A stretch of 64,000 nt of DNA from Sparassis latifolia (lineage: Eukaryota; Basidiomycota; Agaricomycetes; Polyporales; Sparassidaceae). A model generated the notes under the pieces. That model was not told the DNA's origin and searched no databases. It saw only the letters and a program-made list of their open reading frames with translations. The DNA lies in assembly GCA_018466975.1 (NCBI GenBank), contig CM031563.1, positions 372,001 to 436,000 on the forward strand. Direction: 5' to 3'. Both the position numbers and the translations under genes were made by a program. This document shows, in pieces, positions 1 to 12,237 of this stretch (position 1 is its first letter; the number at the start of each line of letters is the position of its first letter).

Positions 1-1632
1 GTTGCAAGTAACACGGCACTATTTGTCGTGCAGTTATCGCTTTTGAATAGATTCACCGTTTGAAGGAAGCTGACCAGATAGGTGTAGTTGGCAGTCTTTG
101 CTCGCCCAGCGCAAGTTGCATTCGTAAATCTCAACTCGCCCAGACGGTGTGTCTCTTATCTTTGAGGCGTCGACGTGCCTGTGTATATAATCCTGCATGC
201 GTCGAGTCCCTGCCAAGGCACTAAGGCCTGGTCGACGAATCTTCGAGCAGGTGGATGGACTGTCGTTGTCGTCCGGGCGCCTTACTTAATACGGTCCAGC
301 GCCAGTCTCAACATCCACCGCTTCTGTCAAGTTGTTTCTACGTCCTTTTATCGGTTGCCAATATTCAGGCTTTTCCTTCAACATTCCTGCCTGACGGTGC
401 CCACGAGTTTGTGAACAGTCACGGTAACTGAAGGACGATTGAGAATTCGCGCGGTGTGCTGTGAGGGTCAGTCTTTGGAAAATTGTTGTCTTATCAGATG
501 TTGTTATGGCAGGTCTTGCAAACTTCATAGTTGCTTATCCGATTGCTTGTACGCGGTATATGTGCGTTACTTCGATTGGGTTGAAGATGGATGTGTGTCT
601 TGGCTATAGTCAGACGCTCATCGAACGACTCAAGTCAACGCTGCGCGCTACTCACCGCCTTGCATATGTACGTAAGTCCGCGTCGACGGCGATGTCTTTG
701 ACTCCCGTCATCATGGAAGCTGCTCTAAAGCAATTGCGCTCCTCCACTTTGACTTACGTGCTGTGTACTGGATTTCCGACACTGGCGTCTGGTATTGGCA
801 TTCATGAAGCAGAGATCCAATGACCATACAGACAGCTGCTCCGCTCTGATGGGTCATCGCATCCGATGTCTGCGCTCTTTTTGATCCCGGGGGGAAATAG
901 ACTTCCCTGCGCAGCGATTTACAGTGGCTACAAAATGGCGCGTACGGACTCAAAGTGGGTCCGGTAGACGCTGACTATTATTTACTGTCGGACACGTTTG
1001 CAGCCGGAGACGCTGCGCAAGTGTGTCTGGGGTATACGTCCAGGTGCTCTGCAAGTACCGACTTTCTCACCAACTGTCGTTATCTCAGGCTTCCGAGAGC
1101 ATCAGCCGCCTTCAAATTTGAGATCTATTGCATAGTGCTTAATGACATCGGCAAGCCTGGTCATCTATCCGAACAGTGCTGCCACGACGTGGTGTTTCCC
1201 ATTGCCTTCCTATATCACTATGATTGGAGGATTATGGTAAGGGTTAAGCGACTCTTCGTTGTGGCACTTGCCATTTGAGCGCAACTCGACCAGTGCAACG
1301 GGTTCTCACGCAAGTATTCCTTTGTCTAGGTTCTCTTTTCCAGTAAGGAAGACCAAAGAAGTCAGGGTCATGAGCAGGCGCTCGGAGGGTGAGCCAATAG
1401 TATCAGTCACTTTCAATGCGATCCGTTTTGATTTCAACAGCAGGACATTTATTCCTTTGATACCCCGTATTTGGATTTTGCCTGGTTTGTTTGACACCTT
1501 GATGGCTTGGATGTGCTGGAGGCGCCCCTCTCGCCGATCGTATAAGCGTGGTGGGACACACCATTGAGCATCCGAAGAAGCCCAAGTCTTCTCTCGCTCC
1601 CAGATCACTCCCACTTACACGATTGTACCGTC
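1..1632. other. No gene recognised
   Basis: Open frames here are short (up to 120 codons at 461-823) and show no recognisable domain, signal peptide or convincing splice pattern. The last part is the upstream region of the Myb gene. I see no RNA gene. Confidence 0.5.
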
Positions 1633-3383
1633 ATGCAGACACAGGATGAAGCACAACCTAGAGATCGTCGCCCATGGACTGAGGAAGAAGATGAGAAACT
1701 TCTAGCCGCAATTGAAGAAGGTGCACTTCTATTATCGTGCGCACCATCCTCATCATTGACTCGCTCTATGAACAGAGGACCCAGACACAAATCCTCCGTC
1801 GCGGTGGCACGCAATTGCTCAACATATACCCAACAGAACGAACAAGGATTGTCGGAAGCGGTGGTGGGCTCAAATGGCTACCGTCGTCTCTAAAGGTAGT
1901 TGGACCAATGATGAAGATGAGGTAGACCCACAGCTAGTCTCCCAAGTTTCCGTTCGCTGAAACAACGCTCCTGTAGCGTCTGTTCAATGCCGTTGAAGAG
2001 CTCGGTCCTAAGTCAGATCTCCCGCCATATCATGTTTTCTCTCATTCTGACACACCTCTGTAGATGGGCTCTGGTCGCGAGCCGAGTGCGAACAAGAAAC
2101 AGTGGCCGTAAGTGCTGCACCTTTGTTGGTCTGTGTTTGCAATTTTCTCAATATCTATCACAGAATGCGCAAAGCGTTGGAACGACGCATTGAATCCTTC
2201 TATTGATCGTAGTGGGTGGAGCCGGGAAGAAGCAAGTGTCCAATGCCGTCAACCCCCACTCTAAACACTACTGACCTCATTGCCAGGACGAACTTCTTCT
2301 CAAAGGGGTCGAGGAACAAGGGCATTCGTGGGCCAATATTGCACGCAACTGCCTTCCCGGGAGAACAGGACTGGCTGCAAAAAACAGGTTAGTCTTGAAT
2401 GTTTAGTGCGTGCGACACTTCTCATGCTCGAAACGCTCTGCAGATACAATCACCTTTTACGTGGTTCGGATCGTCCTGCAGGTTCTAGGAGCCGGCGGAA
2501 CACCACCATCATCACCTCTTCTAGAAGGCGGACCCGTGGTGCTTCGGTATCGTCTCCCTCCTCATACTCCCCTGCGTCGCCACAATCGTACTCAGCGACT
2601 AGCCGATCGTCTCCAGAGGGTTCTATGCCTCCGTCGACTCCGGAGCCCCTCACAGAGAATGACGTTGGTGCATCTGGATGCACAGTCGAGGCTGCCCCCG
2701 TTGACAGAACCAAGATGAAGTCGGGACGTATGTGCCAAGATACGCCCTCTGGTTCCTTCTCTCCACCAGCAGGTCCTGCCATGGAGCATCAAATTCTAGA
2801 TCTCTTCATGTCCGACGCGTTTGCTGATTTGTCTGCGAATTCTCCTACGTCTTTGTTAGATCACGTTCCTCCGGCCGGGACACCTCCCATTCTGGGAGAT
2901 ATCGAGCAGTATAATCTGTTTGGACCGTGGTCGGATGGTGTTCTCGGTTCAGCAACTTTCACGCCTTCATCCTTCCTCGATCCAATGACTGGTGTATCGC
3001 AGCAGGCCTCCTCCAGCGTCGCTCCACATTTTTCCGGTGACATATTAGATCTTCACGGCTTCCAGCCGGCCGCCGCGCCGGAAAAGGCCGATTTCTTGAC
3101 ATCCTCCTCCGCGTTACATCCTCAATTGAGATCTCCCTACGTAACTTCCCCACCTTCAGATTTCCCTGCATTCTCTGATGCCCAGGTGACAATTGGGAGT
3201 GTGCCCAGCTTGCCTGACCGCGCGAGGATCCAGGTGTCGCAGCCAAATGTCGACCGTTCAGATCGGCGTATTGCTGTCGCAGTCGCAATTTGCGACCGCC
3301 AGGACATCGGGTCCACAGTCCAGTCGCTATCGCACTCCTTATCCACTATTCTAACGCGCGGACAAGGCGCTGGCTCTCAATGA
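1633..3383 (+). CDS. Three-repeat Myb/SANT DNA-binding protein
   Basis: Probable nuclear transcription factor. After splicing, the N-terminal half reads as three consecutive Myb repeats. Repeat 1 begins [12 protein letters not shown] and contains [13 protein letters not shown] and CRKRWWAQM. Repeat 2 begins [19 protein letters not shown] and contains KWALVASRV and CAKRWNDAL. Repeat 3 begins [19 protein letters not shown] and contains [14 protein letters not shown] and KNRYNHLL. The spaced tryptophans and the third-helix basic residues are present. The remaining roughly 300 residues are Ser/Pro-rich and low-complexity, as in many fungal Myb activators. The start is the first ATG in frame with repeat 1. 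Several introns of about 50-80 nt are needed. One, after the codons for WSREE, has a GC donor (GCAAGT). The exact end of the C-terminal exon is less certain. Target genes cannot be inferred. Confidence 0.85.
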
Positions 3384-5416
3384 TCGTTGCACGGGCGACG
3401 TTGCTTCGAGGGCCAGATTCCTCGACTCACACTGGTATCACGCCATTCTCCCAGGACGAGGACGTTTGTTGTCAGTTGATACCTAGATGCTAGCATGTAG
3501 AATACACTTCTGCTGGATTGTACGATTAGGATGGCTAGAATAGACTTCCTACTGTGGAGTCATCAGTATATGCGTGTAGTAAAGCATCGAGGGAAGTAAG
3601 TATTCCGTGGTGCTAATCTACGCACGTTAATCCTTGCTGTGGGCAGCAAGCGACAAGGCGTTGACAGACCGGTCTCACAACAAGTGTCTGCCGCGATCAG
3701 CGTATCACTAGTTAAGAACGAGCGGTGATGAGGTGGCTGAGAACATTGATTTTCTGATTTCGCAAGGTTCTTACCCACGCATCACGATACGCAAGCGTCG
3801 GTCCGGGATGTCGGAACTGCGGACAGATTAAAGTCATTTTACATACATGGCAGCCCTCCACGAGCGCGCCGACCCGGGAGCTGCGCACGTCGTAATTGAG
3901 CGGTGACCGTGCGGCAGTGATTAACCTTACGCCATTCAGGACCCCTCTGACGTTATACACGCATTTATCGACTTGAACGGTTGACTTGCCTCTCCATCAG
4001 ACGACGTCGTTCTTCACTGCAGGACAACAATGAAACACGTAGCACCGCAAAACACTTCTTTCCATCACTCTCCAGGTACATAGTCGCAGGTGATGTCGGT
4101 GCGTTCTTCTAATCCCGGAGTAGTATCCTTTCCTGGTAGTAGTAAGCGCGCCTTGCGAGTGATGACGGAACTACGTCCCTACACTGTTCTCTTCAGGACA
4201 TTAACTTGGTAACAACTCGATTGTACAAATCTCTTCTATCTCAGTTCCTCTCTCTCTCAGTGCGCGGCGGGACAGCGATCGGTATCCCAAAGGGGATGAT
4301 GACTCGGAGCTGGGCCGAATATAGTAATCATTTAGGAACGAGAAATCAGATCCCGAGACCCGTACTCGACGCTTGCTGGCTGCGTGGCCCGGGGGGATGT
4401 GTGATTCGGATAGAAATCTCCGTTTGAACGAGCAACTTGTATTATCAGATGATAGACTGTTGTTAAGCCTCAGCCGCATGAACTTGAAGTCCTCATGCGT
4501 CTCCGACTCAGCCCAAGATTCTCTGTGATTTTTTTTTGGCCTCATATGATTATTTTCCATGCGGGGGAAGTCCTATGATAGACATAGTACTATCGTAGGT
4601 TCTCTGTGAGTTACTCCAGCGCGATCTGCATGCAGACGCGTGGCACGTAAAAGAATCGTGCATTGTGGAGAAGCAGCGAACTCTTAGGCCTGCCGAAAAT
4701 AGAGACTATTCAGCGTATATCCAATCAGGGTAGGTCCACCTATCACCTTGCCTTGGATCGTTAAGGGGGGCCGCAAATCCAAAGCCACAGAGCACGTCTC
4801 TCGGGAGAACTCCCAAACCCGATGTTACCCCATTTTGAATATGGGATACTGGTGACGGATCAGGAAGAAGGAAGACACAACGCCGAAATCTGAAGACACC
4901 CGATCGAGCATCCCAGGCTGCCCTCCGTCCCCGCCTGCTCTCCGACGTCCCCGCTCTCCGACACCCCCGCTCTCCGTCATACGCTCTTGGAAATTCAATG
5001 TAAAGCGAATAGGCGTGTAACGGAGATTGCCATAGACTAGTAGGCTGTGCAGACCTTCCTTTCTGGGAAACAGACTCGAAGAAACTGTAATCTATGCGTA
5101 TCAACCGAGTTCAACGAGCTTTCCTAGTATGCGGTGGGGAGCTTGACAAGCCTTCCAGCTTCCACCGTGGAGCAGGACGAAAAGGCCCAGTTCTTAACTT
5201 CCGACCGATCGGACAGTTCAATCTGAAGAAGTAACCCTCTCAGTCAAAGTACACAGAACGTCCTCTGAACCGCTTCCGAGCCACGTGCATGAACATTAAT
5301 CGTGCCTACTATCGTCCATCTAAGTATCGGGGTTCCTTTTCATCTCGTGCACATCCTATCCGTGGAGCAACGAGCGATAAGATACAATGCCTTGCTTCTA
5401 TGACCACTGCGCGAGC
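3384..5416. other. No gene recognised (2.0 kb)
   Basis: Only short open frames without family signatures on either strand. The Myb 3' region is on the left and the 3' end of the transporter on the right. A short tandem repeat lies at 4937-4978; otherwise nothing stands out. Confidence 0.5.
4937..4978. repeat. 16-bp short tandem repeat
   Basis: Two full copies of a 16-bp unit beginning GCTCTCCGAC (the second differs at two positions, GT versus AC) are followed by a partial third copy. It lies in the unassigned region and has no visible function. Confidence 0.7.
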
Positions 5417-7549
5417 TCACGACCCCTTCTCGTCCTCAAACGCCGTCGACCGCCCTGACTCTACTGGCGTGCGCTCCGGGCTCATGACGGACGTGGCCAC
5501 TTCACTCTCAACGCCGCGTTTCTCCGTAGACGAGCGCGCCACGTATTCGCGCTCCGCCTCCGAGGGAGGTGGCGCTTTCGCGTCTGCGCGGTAGAATACC
5601 AGGACGGCAAGTGCGCTGACGCCAAGCGTCGCGACCTGCCACCAGAACGTCGCGCGGCGACCGTAAAATTCATAGAAACCGCCGTGCGACTTCTCGACGC
5701 TTGACTCAATCGAAGTGTCTGCCGCGAGCCCAACCGCAGCGCCGAGCTCGATGCCGCAATTGAACAGTGCGCCTGCGATACCGGCCATGGTGGCTGGCGT
5801 AGTTTCGAAGATCGCGATGCTAGGAATTATGTAAGTAGACCTCTACATGTGATTGCAGGGATTTGGCGAACCTGGTGTGCGTGTAAATGAGCATGGCCCC
5901 TGCGCTGCCTGCGAACACAACAGCCAATGAGCGAATCCCCGTAAACTGAGACTGAAGCACGCAGGCCTACCAATTGTGAGACCTGGGAACACGAATCGCC
6001 AATACTTGTCGGGTCCGTCGGCGAACACGAACAGGATAGTTGCCGCTATCGCTATGACGTGACCGAATAGAATAATCCACTTCCGTGGGATGTAGCGCGC
6101 AATGGGACCTGTAAAGCTGACCAGTAGAGAGGTGACACCGATAGGAATCCTAAAAAGTAATTTAAGTCACTGGCGTCTGGTAACAACGGAACGACGAAGA
6201 CGCACATGTGCACGGCAGCCTTGATAACAGACCAACCGTATACCTTCTGCCACAAACCGTAGAAAGTCATGATCGCCGTGTTCCACCAGAAGTAGGGGAG
6301 CAGCGAGACACCGAACAGGACTGTGAGATTTGGCAGGAACCATGTCGCTGGCGGGCTGGAGTTCCAAGGGTCAAAGGATCAGAACGATTAGCCAGGATAG
6401 GATATAAGCGAACAACATACATTGCAGCCCGTTCGGGGGGAAGGCGGGTCTCCCAGAAGAAGAACCCGGCGACCATGAAAACTGAGATGATGAGAGGAGC
6501 TAACACCTCCGCCGATGACCACCCTGCATCGGAACCGCTCGTGACGGCGAAAATAAACAGAATGAGGGCAGCTGCAGCGGTATCCCGGTTGAGATCGCCC
6601 TCGTGTTCAGGGGAGATCAGACTTACCCGTAAGGACGCCAACGCCAACTAGATCCAGATTTCTGAGCTTCTCTTTCGCCGTCAAGTTGTCCGATTCCGAC
6701 TTGTCTTGGGGAGGAATCAGTACGATGCAAGCAACTGCGGATGGAACTGCAAGGATGGTGACGAAGTAGAATATCCAATGAAAATTCGCGAAGTCAACGA
6801 AGAGGGCGCTGATGATAGCCCCAGAAGCTAGCAGCCACTAGAGTGAGCTGCTGCAGACGGCCTAGACCGCAAGAAGCTGATGGCTCACTGTTTCCTACAC
6901 CGCCGACACCACCAAAAATACCAATTGCGCGGGATTGTTCGCGGGGTTCCGGGAAGAACCTGACAATTAATGCTAGAGCAGAAGGGATCGTCATCGCGGC
7001 ACCTGGCGGTTATGTCAGAGAAGCAGAAAGAAGAGAATTTGACATGACCGACATATTCCACATAGTGCGCGAAGGATGATCAATCCTATCTTGTCCTTGA
7101 CGAAACCGGTGCCGAGGGAAAGCAGGCCTAAGCAGGAGACTCCCAGAACGAAGGCCGGCTCTGAATAGTGTGTGAGAGATACGCGGTGACGAAGGCAGTA
7201 CAGAGATGACCTCACTTGGATGGTAGACGTCACTGATCCGACCGCTCTGTAGGAGGGGGATACAGTCAGCCAGTGCTCGTTGGTTCGGCGTGAGTATTGG
7301 TAGTGTGCTTACTATCAAGAGAAAGGAAGCGTATGTGAGCTGGAACGCGCTGATGACCCAGCTGGCCTGGCTCTCGTCCATGTTGAAGTGGGACTCGAGG
7401 ACTGGGGTTGCAGCGAACAGGGCCGAGAGATTGAAGGCGTCCAGGAACATGGCGAGGCAGAAGACGACGAAGAGGGTGTACCGCCTGGCATTGGAGATCT
7501 TGCGAAGAGGCAGAGGGGAGATAGCCACAGCCTCGGGGGACGCTTCCAT
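5417..7549 (-). CDS. MFS transporter (drug:H+ antiporter-like)
   Basis: Integral membrane transporter, probably exporting a small molecule by proton antiport. The N-terminus reads MEASPEAVAISPLP, then the first membrane helix (YTLFVVFCLAMFLDAFNLSA), a loop, and WVISAFQLTYASFLLI. A later exon carries the cytoplasmic-loop signature SGRISDVY and helix GVSCLGLLSLGTGFV. Further on, IPSALALIVRFFPEPREQSR and GIFGGVGGVGN are typical of DHA-type MFS pumps. The final exon has a last helix and a hydrophilic tail ending in FEDEKGS. The pattern of the first helices fits the 14-helix DHA2 group, but I have not counted helices across every exon. It is tail-away from the P450 at 8753, with 1.2 kb between their starts, so the two share an intergenic region and may be co-regulated. 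The substrate is unknown. Confidence 0.85.
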
Positions 7550-8752
7550 GATCCAGTAGCTTCACCAACGGCCGTTCGAAGGACTTCGTCGTGGAGCTCG
7601 AGCAACACTGGGAGAACAGCGAGAGCCATTCCACTTCCAGATGCCATGAAATACTCTGCGTCGCGGCGAAAGCCAAGACGTGCCAAGCGCCTGCCATCCC
7701 CGTCGACGCCACATAGCAGTTAGCATATAGCCGTTCGCGCATAGTCCCAGGCGCCGTCAGGTTACTACGTCGTCCTAACCATGCGCAAGTGTCGATAGAA
7801 CGTCCTACTACACACGTTAGAACTTGTGTAAGTCGGCCAGAACGAAAGCCTTACACCGTACCTATCTGCTATGCCCGCGCCCCGACTCCGTGTTCCGATT
7901 CCGAGATGACTTCATGTTCATTACACTGGACCCGAGTACGTAGTCAACAACGCGGACGTTCATTAACGTTCGTTGGTGCCACGGAGGCAAACGCTTCTAT
8001 TACTTGGGGTTAGTGGCGCTGCATTCGCACGCCAGATCCGATCCACTTGTGCCGCGCAGCTGACGATTAATATTGTGTCACATTCTCCAGACGTAGTTTG
8101 CAACTGACATGGCATAAATTTCAGGACACGCTGGTACAGGATACTACATTCGCAAAAATACAGGAGTTGAAACGTAACAGAGATGTTACAGAATAGCTGG
8201 ATTGCGAGGAATCTGAAAGGCGCGAACGTTTCGAGAAGATCGCGTTACCCTGAGCGGCAGGCGAAATAAAGAAGAAAAGACCCTTATAAAGAAGACTCGT
8301 ACAGCTGAATCGGATAACTATACTGAGCGCGGCATGCTGTTATGTAATGACCGATTCTCAAATTCATCGGAATGTAATTTTCCCAATTTGGAGAAGGATC
8401 GCTCGTCCATCCCTGCTAACTCCTTCCACCTGTCTGCCACCCTCGCTCAAGCAGGCAAGAATGGAGTACCACACACTGCGGGAATGATCCTGCAGTCGAA
8501 CTCCCAAGTACTGTCGTGCGGCAATGGCCAGCTCTCAGTTGCGCGCCACATCTGTCACTTACACCTACGTTGATGACAGTAAGATCCCCCTCGTACTGAA
8601 TCGCACCGAAAGATGGGCTTACTATTGGCATTTGACGTGTTCACTCGGTGACTCTCCGTACGTGCCAAGGGACCCGAGTTGACCAATAGGTATTCCTCTC
8701 TATAAGGAGCATACAGATGGCGCACTAGACGAATAGCCAGTGTCTCCCCGCC
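7550..8752. other. Divergent intergenic region between MFS and P450
   Basis: No gene is visible. This is the shared upstream region of two divergently transcribed genes (transporter to the left, P450 to the right). The P450 side has CCAAT and TATA-like elements close to its start codon. Confidence 0.55.
8683..8705 (+). promoter_or_regulatory. CCAAT and TATA-like core promoter of P450
   Basis: CCAAT at 8683-8687 and TATAA at 8701-8705 lie about 66 and 48 nt upstream of the P450 start codon at 8753, a usual spacing for a fungal core promoter. Confidence 0.5.
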
Positions 8753-10911
8753 ATGACATTGATCTCTTCAACAGTCCTCGCGTGCATCGCGGTATGCACC
8801 GTCGCCGCCTTCGCGTACTATAACAGACAGCCCTCCCACTCCAAGTACAAACTTCCACCGGGGCCTCCTGGTATTCCGTTCCTGGGGAACCTCTTCACTG
8901 CCCCCGTTTTGCGACCATATCCGCAGGTACGTCGCTGTCGTTTCCCCTCGTAATGACCACTAACCTGTTCCGTTCACACAAGTACCGCGCATGGGCGCGG
9001 AAGTATGGAGAGATATTCTACTTGCGCCTCGGCCCCCAGAACGTCATCGTACTCAACTCGGCGGATGCCGCGGACGAGCTCTTCGTGAACCGCAGTAAGA
9101 ACTACTCGAGCCGTGCGCCGCCGCACGTCGCTCACGACATCATGAGCGACGGGCAGCGGATGGTGTTCCTGCCATACGACAAGGAGTGGAAGGTCCGCGT
9201 GTCTGCACGCTTCTTGCAGCGTATTGACGCTCCGATTTGCAGGCCGCGCGGCGAAGCGTGCAGGGTGCGATCGGGCCGAGTCCTTCAAAGAAGCTGCGCA
9301 ACGTCCAGGAATTTGAGTCTCGCGTCTTGCTGTATGATATTCTCTGCCACGGAGACAAGAGCATCACCGAGCCGCAGGTCTCCGGCCCACACGGAGAGAT
9401 CCCCGAGACGCACTGGTTCGCGGTCGTGAGGCGTTACGTGAGTGCGATGTTCTCTCGTTCGTCGGCGAATATTGACCAATGGTCGAACAGACTACGAGTG
9501 TGGTCATGAACGTGATGTACGGAAATCGAATCCATCGTCTTTTCAACAACCCTTATCTGTGAGATCTTCCTTTCGTACGAGATAGGCTGCCCGACTGAAT
9601 CTGTGGTGCTGCAGGCACAAGATCTACGACGTCCTCGCAAACTTTACGCATGTCGGCCAACCCGGAAATTACCCGTGAGCCGCAGAACTCGGACTTACGA
9701 ATGCAGACTGCTAACTCCTTGCCAGCGCGGACGCCTTCCCGATCCTTCGCAAGCTTCCCGACTTCCTTGCCCCGTGGAGACAGCAGGCACGGAAGATGCA
9801 CGACTGGTAAGCGCCGCTTCCGCCGCCAGTCATACAGAGTGACTCATAGCAACCGGCCGCCTCTCAGGGAGATGCAGCTCTGGGGCGGCCTGCTGAACGA
9901 CGACAAGAACGCGCTGCGCAAGGGCATCGCGCGCGAGTCCTTCGTCAACTCGTACCTCCGTGCTCGTGGTGATGCTGGGCACGAGGACGCCCCCGGGTGC
10001 GGCGTGACCGAGGACGGCTGGATGCGCGACAAGCTGCTCGCGTACACCGCCGCGACCGTGCTCGAGGCCGGCTCGGACACCACCGCGAGCGCGATGCAGT
10101 CCTTCGTGCTGTTCATGCTCAGCCACCCGCACGTGCTGCAGCGCGCGCGCGAGGAGATCGATCGCGTCGTCGGGCCCGACAGGATGCCCAGCTTCGAGGA
10201 CGAGGAGCAGCTCCCGTACCTCATCGCGTGCATCAAGGAGACGCTGCGCCGACGCGCGCCAACCATCATGGGTAACGCGTCCCTTCTGCTCCTCTGTCCC
10301 GCGTGAGCCTACTCTGACAGCGTGCTCGCTACGCTAGGCATCCCGCACTCCGCAGACGAAGACGACGTGTACAAGGACTACTTCATCCCAAAGGGCTCCA
10401 CCGTCATCGGCAACGTCTGGGCGATCCACATGGACCCCGACCGCTACCCGAACCCGACCGCCTTCAATCCGGACCGCTTCATGGCACCCGAGAACCAGGG
10501 CAAGTGGGCGAGCGGCCCCGACTGTCAGGATCGCGATCAGTGAGTGTCTCCCCTTCCCTCAACGACCGCTGTAGTAATCACGCTGACCCACCGCGCAGCT
10601 ACGTCTTCGGCTGGGGCCGCCGCTACTGCCAGGGCAGCTACATCGCAGAGGCCTCGCTTTTCATCGTGCTCTCGCGCCTGCTGTGGGGCATCGACTTCCG
10701 CGCACCGACGGACCCGAAGACGGGCCAGCCGTCAATCCCGGACATGGCGGACGAGGAGGCGACGTGGAGTGACGGCTTCGTGAGCGTGCCTCACATCTAC
10801 CCCGTCGGCTTCCGCGCGCGCTCGGAGAAGCATGCGGAGATGATCCGCAAGTCGTTCGACGAGGTGCAGGGAGAGTGGCAGGTGCTCGGGCTCGCCATGG
10901 ACGAAAGATGA
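8753..10911 (+). CDS. Cytochrome P450 monooxygenase
   Basis: Haem-thiolate monooxygenase anchored in the ER membrane. The N-terminus has a hydrophobic anchor (LISSTVLACIAVCTVAAFAY) followed by the proline hinge PPGPPGIPFLGN. The I-helix oxygen-activation motif reads AGSDTT (near 10070), the K-helix ExxR motif is ETLR (near 10240), the PERF-like segment is NPDRF, and the haem loop FGWGRRYCQG (near 10600-10630) carries the axial cysteine. Length (about 500 residues after removing several small introns) fits a microsomal P450. Overall resemblance is to the expanded Agaricomycete P450 families often found near secondary-metabolite genes; I cannot assign a CYP family. It is divergent from the MFS transporter, which makes a small oxidation-plus-export unit possible. 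Substrate unknown. Confidence 0.93.
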
Positions 10912-12237
10912 GTTCATGGCTGGGCCTCCAGAGTGTACATCTGACGTTGCGGGTTGGGCGGTGTGCGTCGCAGATCTGTTAGAGTTTTCGTTACCACATG
11001 CTCTTTGTAAATGTACAGTGCACGGCGTCGTGCCACGTAGAACTAAAGTCCTGGTTCCAAAGGCTCGATTGTCTTTTCGCTGCCAGCATATCGACAATTC
11101 ATGAGTTATCGCAAACAATCATGATGATCCGACTAGTAGCAAGCGTTCTATGGTAAGGTATGTTTACATTTCCACAAGTAGCAGCGGACAGAAATAGGGA
11201 GATGGGCCAGAAGGTGAGAAGAATCGCAGCGGCAGCGGAACGCGCGCGTGCAGAAAGGGCCTGAAGCACACGCACGAGACACGGTATATACAAGCAGCAC
11301 AGAAGGCGGCGAGCAGGCTCCGGACAAGGTGAAGTGGAAGGTCCAAGCGTGACATTATGCTCTAGTGAATGCAACTACGGATGCGGGGGCAGGCGCGGAC
11401 GAGCAGCACCGATTTCAGTCAGGGAAGTGGGTGCCAGCATGCGGATTTCTGCTTCAACTCCATGTCTCCGCACCCAGACAGGCCTGCCTGACATCGAGCG
11501 CTTCAAGACACACGGGTAACGAGTACGGGAGCGAATACGGGCAGCTGGAGACTAATGGTCAATAAGCAGTGTCCCTGAGTGTAGTGAACAACAACAGCAG
11601 AGAATCCTGTTATAGAGAGTGGACGTGCGAGGCACCATGGACATGCGAGCAGGTGTGATTAGGAGGTCGAGAAGTGCGACGAGAGATGCGAATCGGTGGA
11701 ACCTTCAGTTATGTGAGCCGGTGATATTGGAAAGGTGCGCGAGCCGCCAGAATAATTCATGAGCGGAGTGGATGAGGTAGTACAAATTCCGGGACGTACG
11801 ACGGATGCCGACGGGTTGCACAAAAGTGAGCGGGTAATGGGAGTATATGCAAGACCGACTACACTCCCTTCCAGTTCGTCATACCAGTAGCCGTACTGGT
11901 GTACACGGCACTAGATGGCGTGCCAGTGTGGTACACGACGCACATAGAAAAAGGCTGAAGGAGATTCCAGGTTTGGGAGTGGTAGAGGTGAGGTAAGGAG
12001 GGGGTGAAGAGTTGCGATACGGGCACTGTACGATAGCGGCAACGAGTTGGAGCGAGGCGGTAAATAGGTTTGAAGATGGTTGAGATCGGAAATGGAACAT
12101 GCATGCATACACGGACTGAGAGACTGCGGTGAGACCCTGAATGATGTCACGATGTCAATCAAGTTGACTCCCGCAGAAGTTACATAGATGCGCACCGACG
12201 ACACAACAATAACCCCTTTATACATATCCATTACAAG
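10912..12237. other. Convergent 3' region, no gene recognised
   Basis: It lies between the 3' ends of the P450 (+) and the G-alpha gene (-). Only short frames without domain signatures are present. I see no RNA gene or repeat of note. Confidence 0.5.

Noticed and set aside
461..823. 120-codon frame near the left edge
   Set aside because: There is no domain, signal peptide, promoter or splice context; composition does not stand out from the flanking non-coding DNA.
9650..10306. Additional frames on both strands in the P450 gene
   Set aside because: Only the frame carrying AGSDTT and the ExxR motif is coherent; the others are shadows in GC-rich coding DNA.
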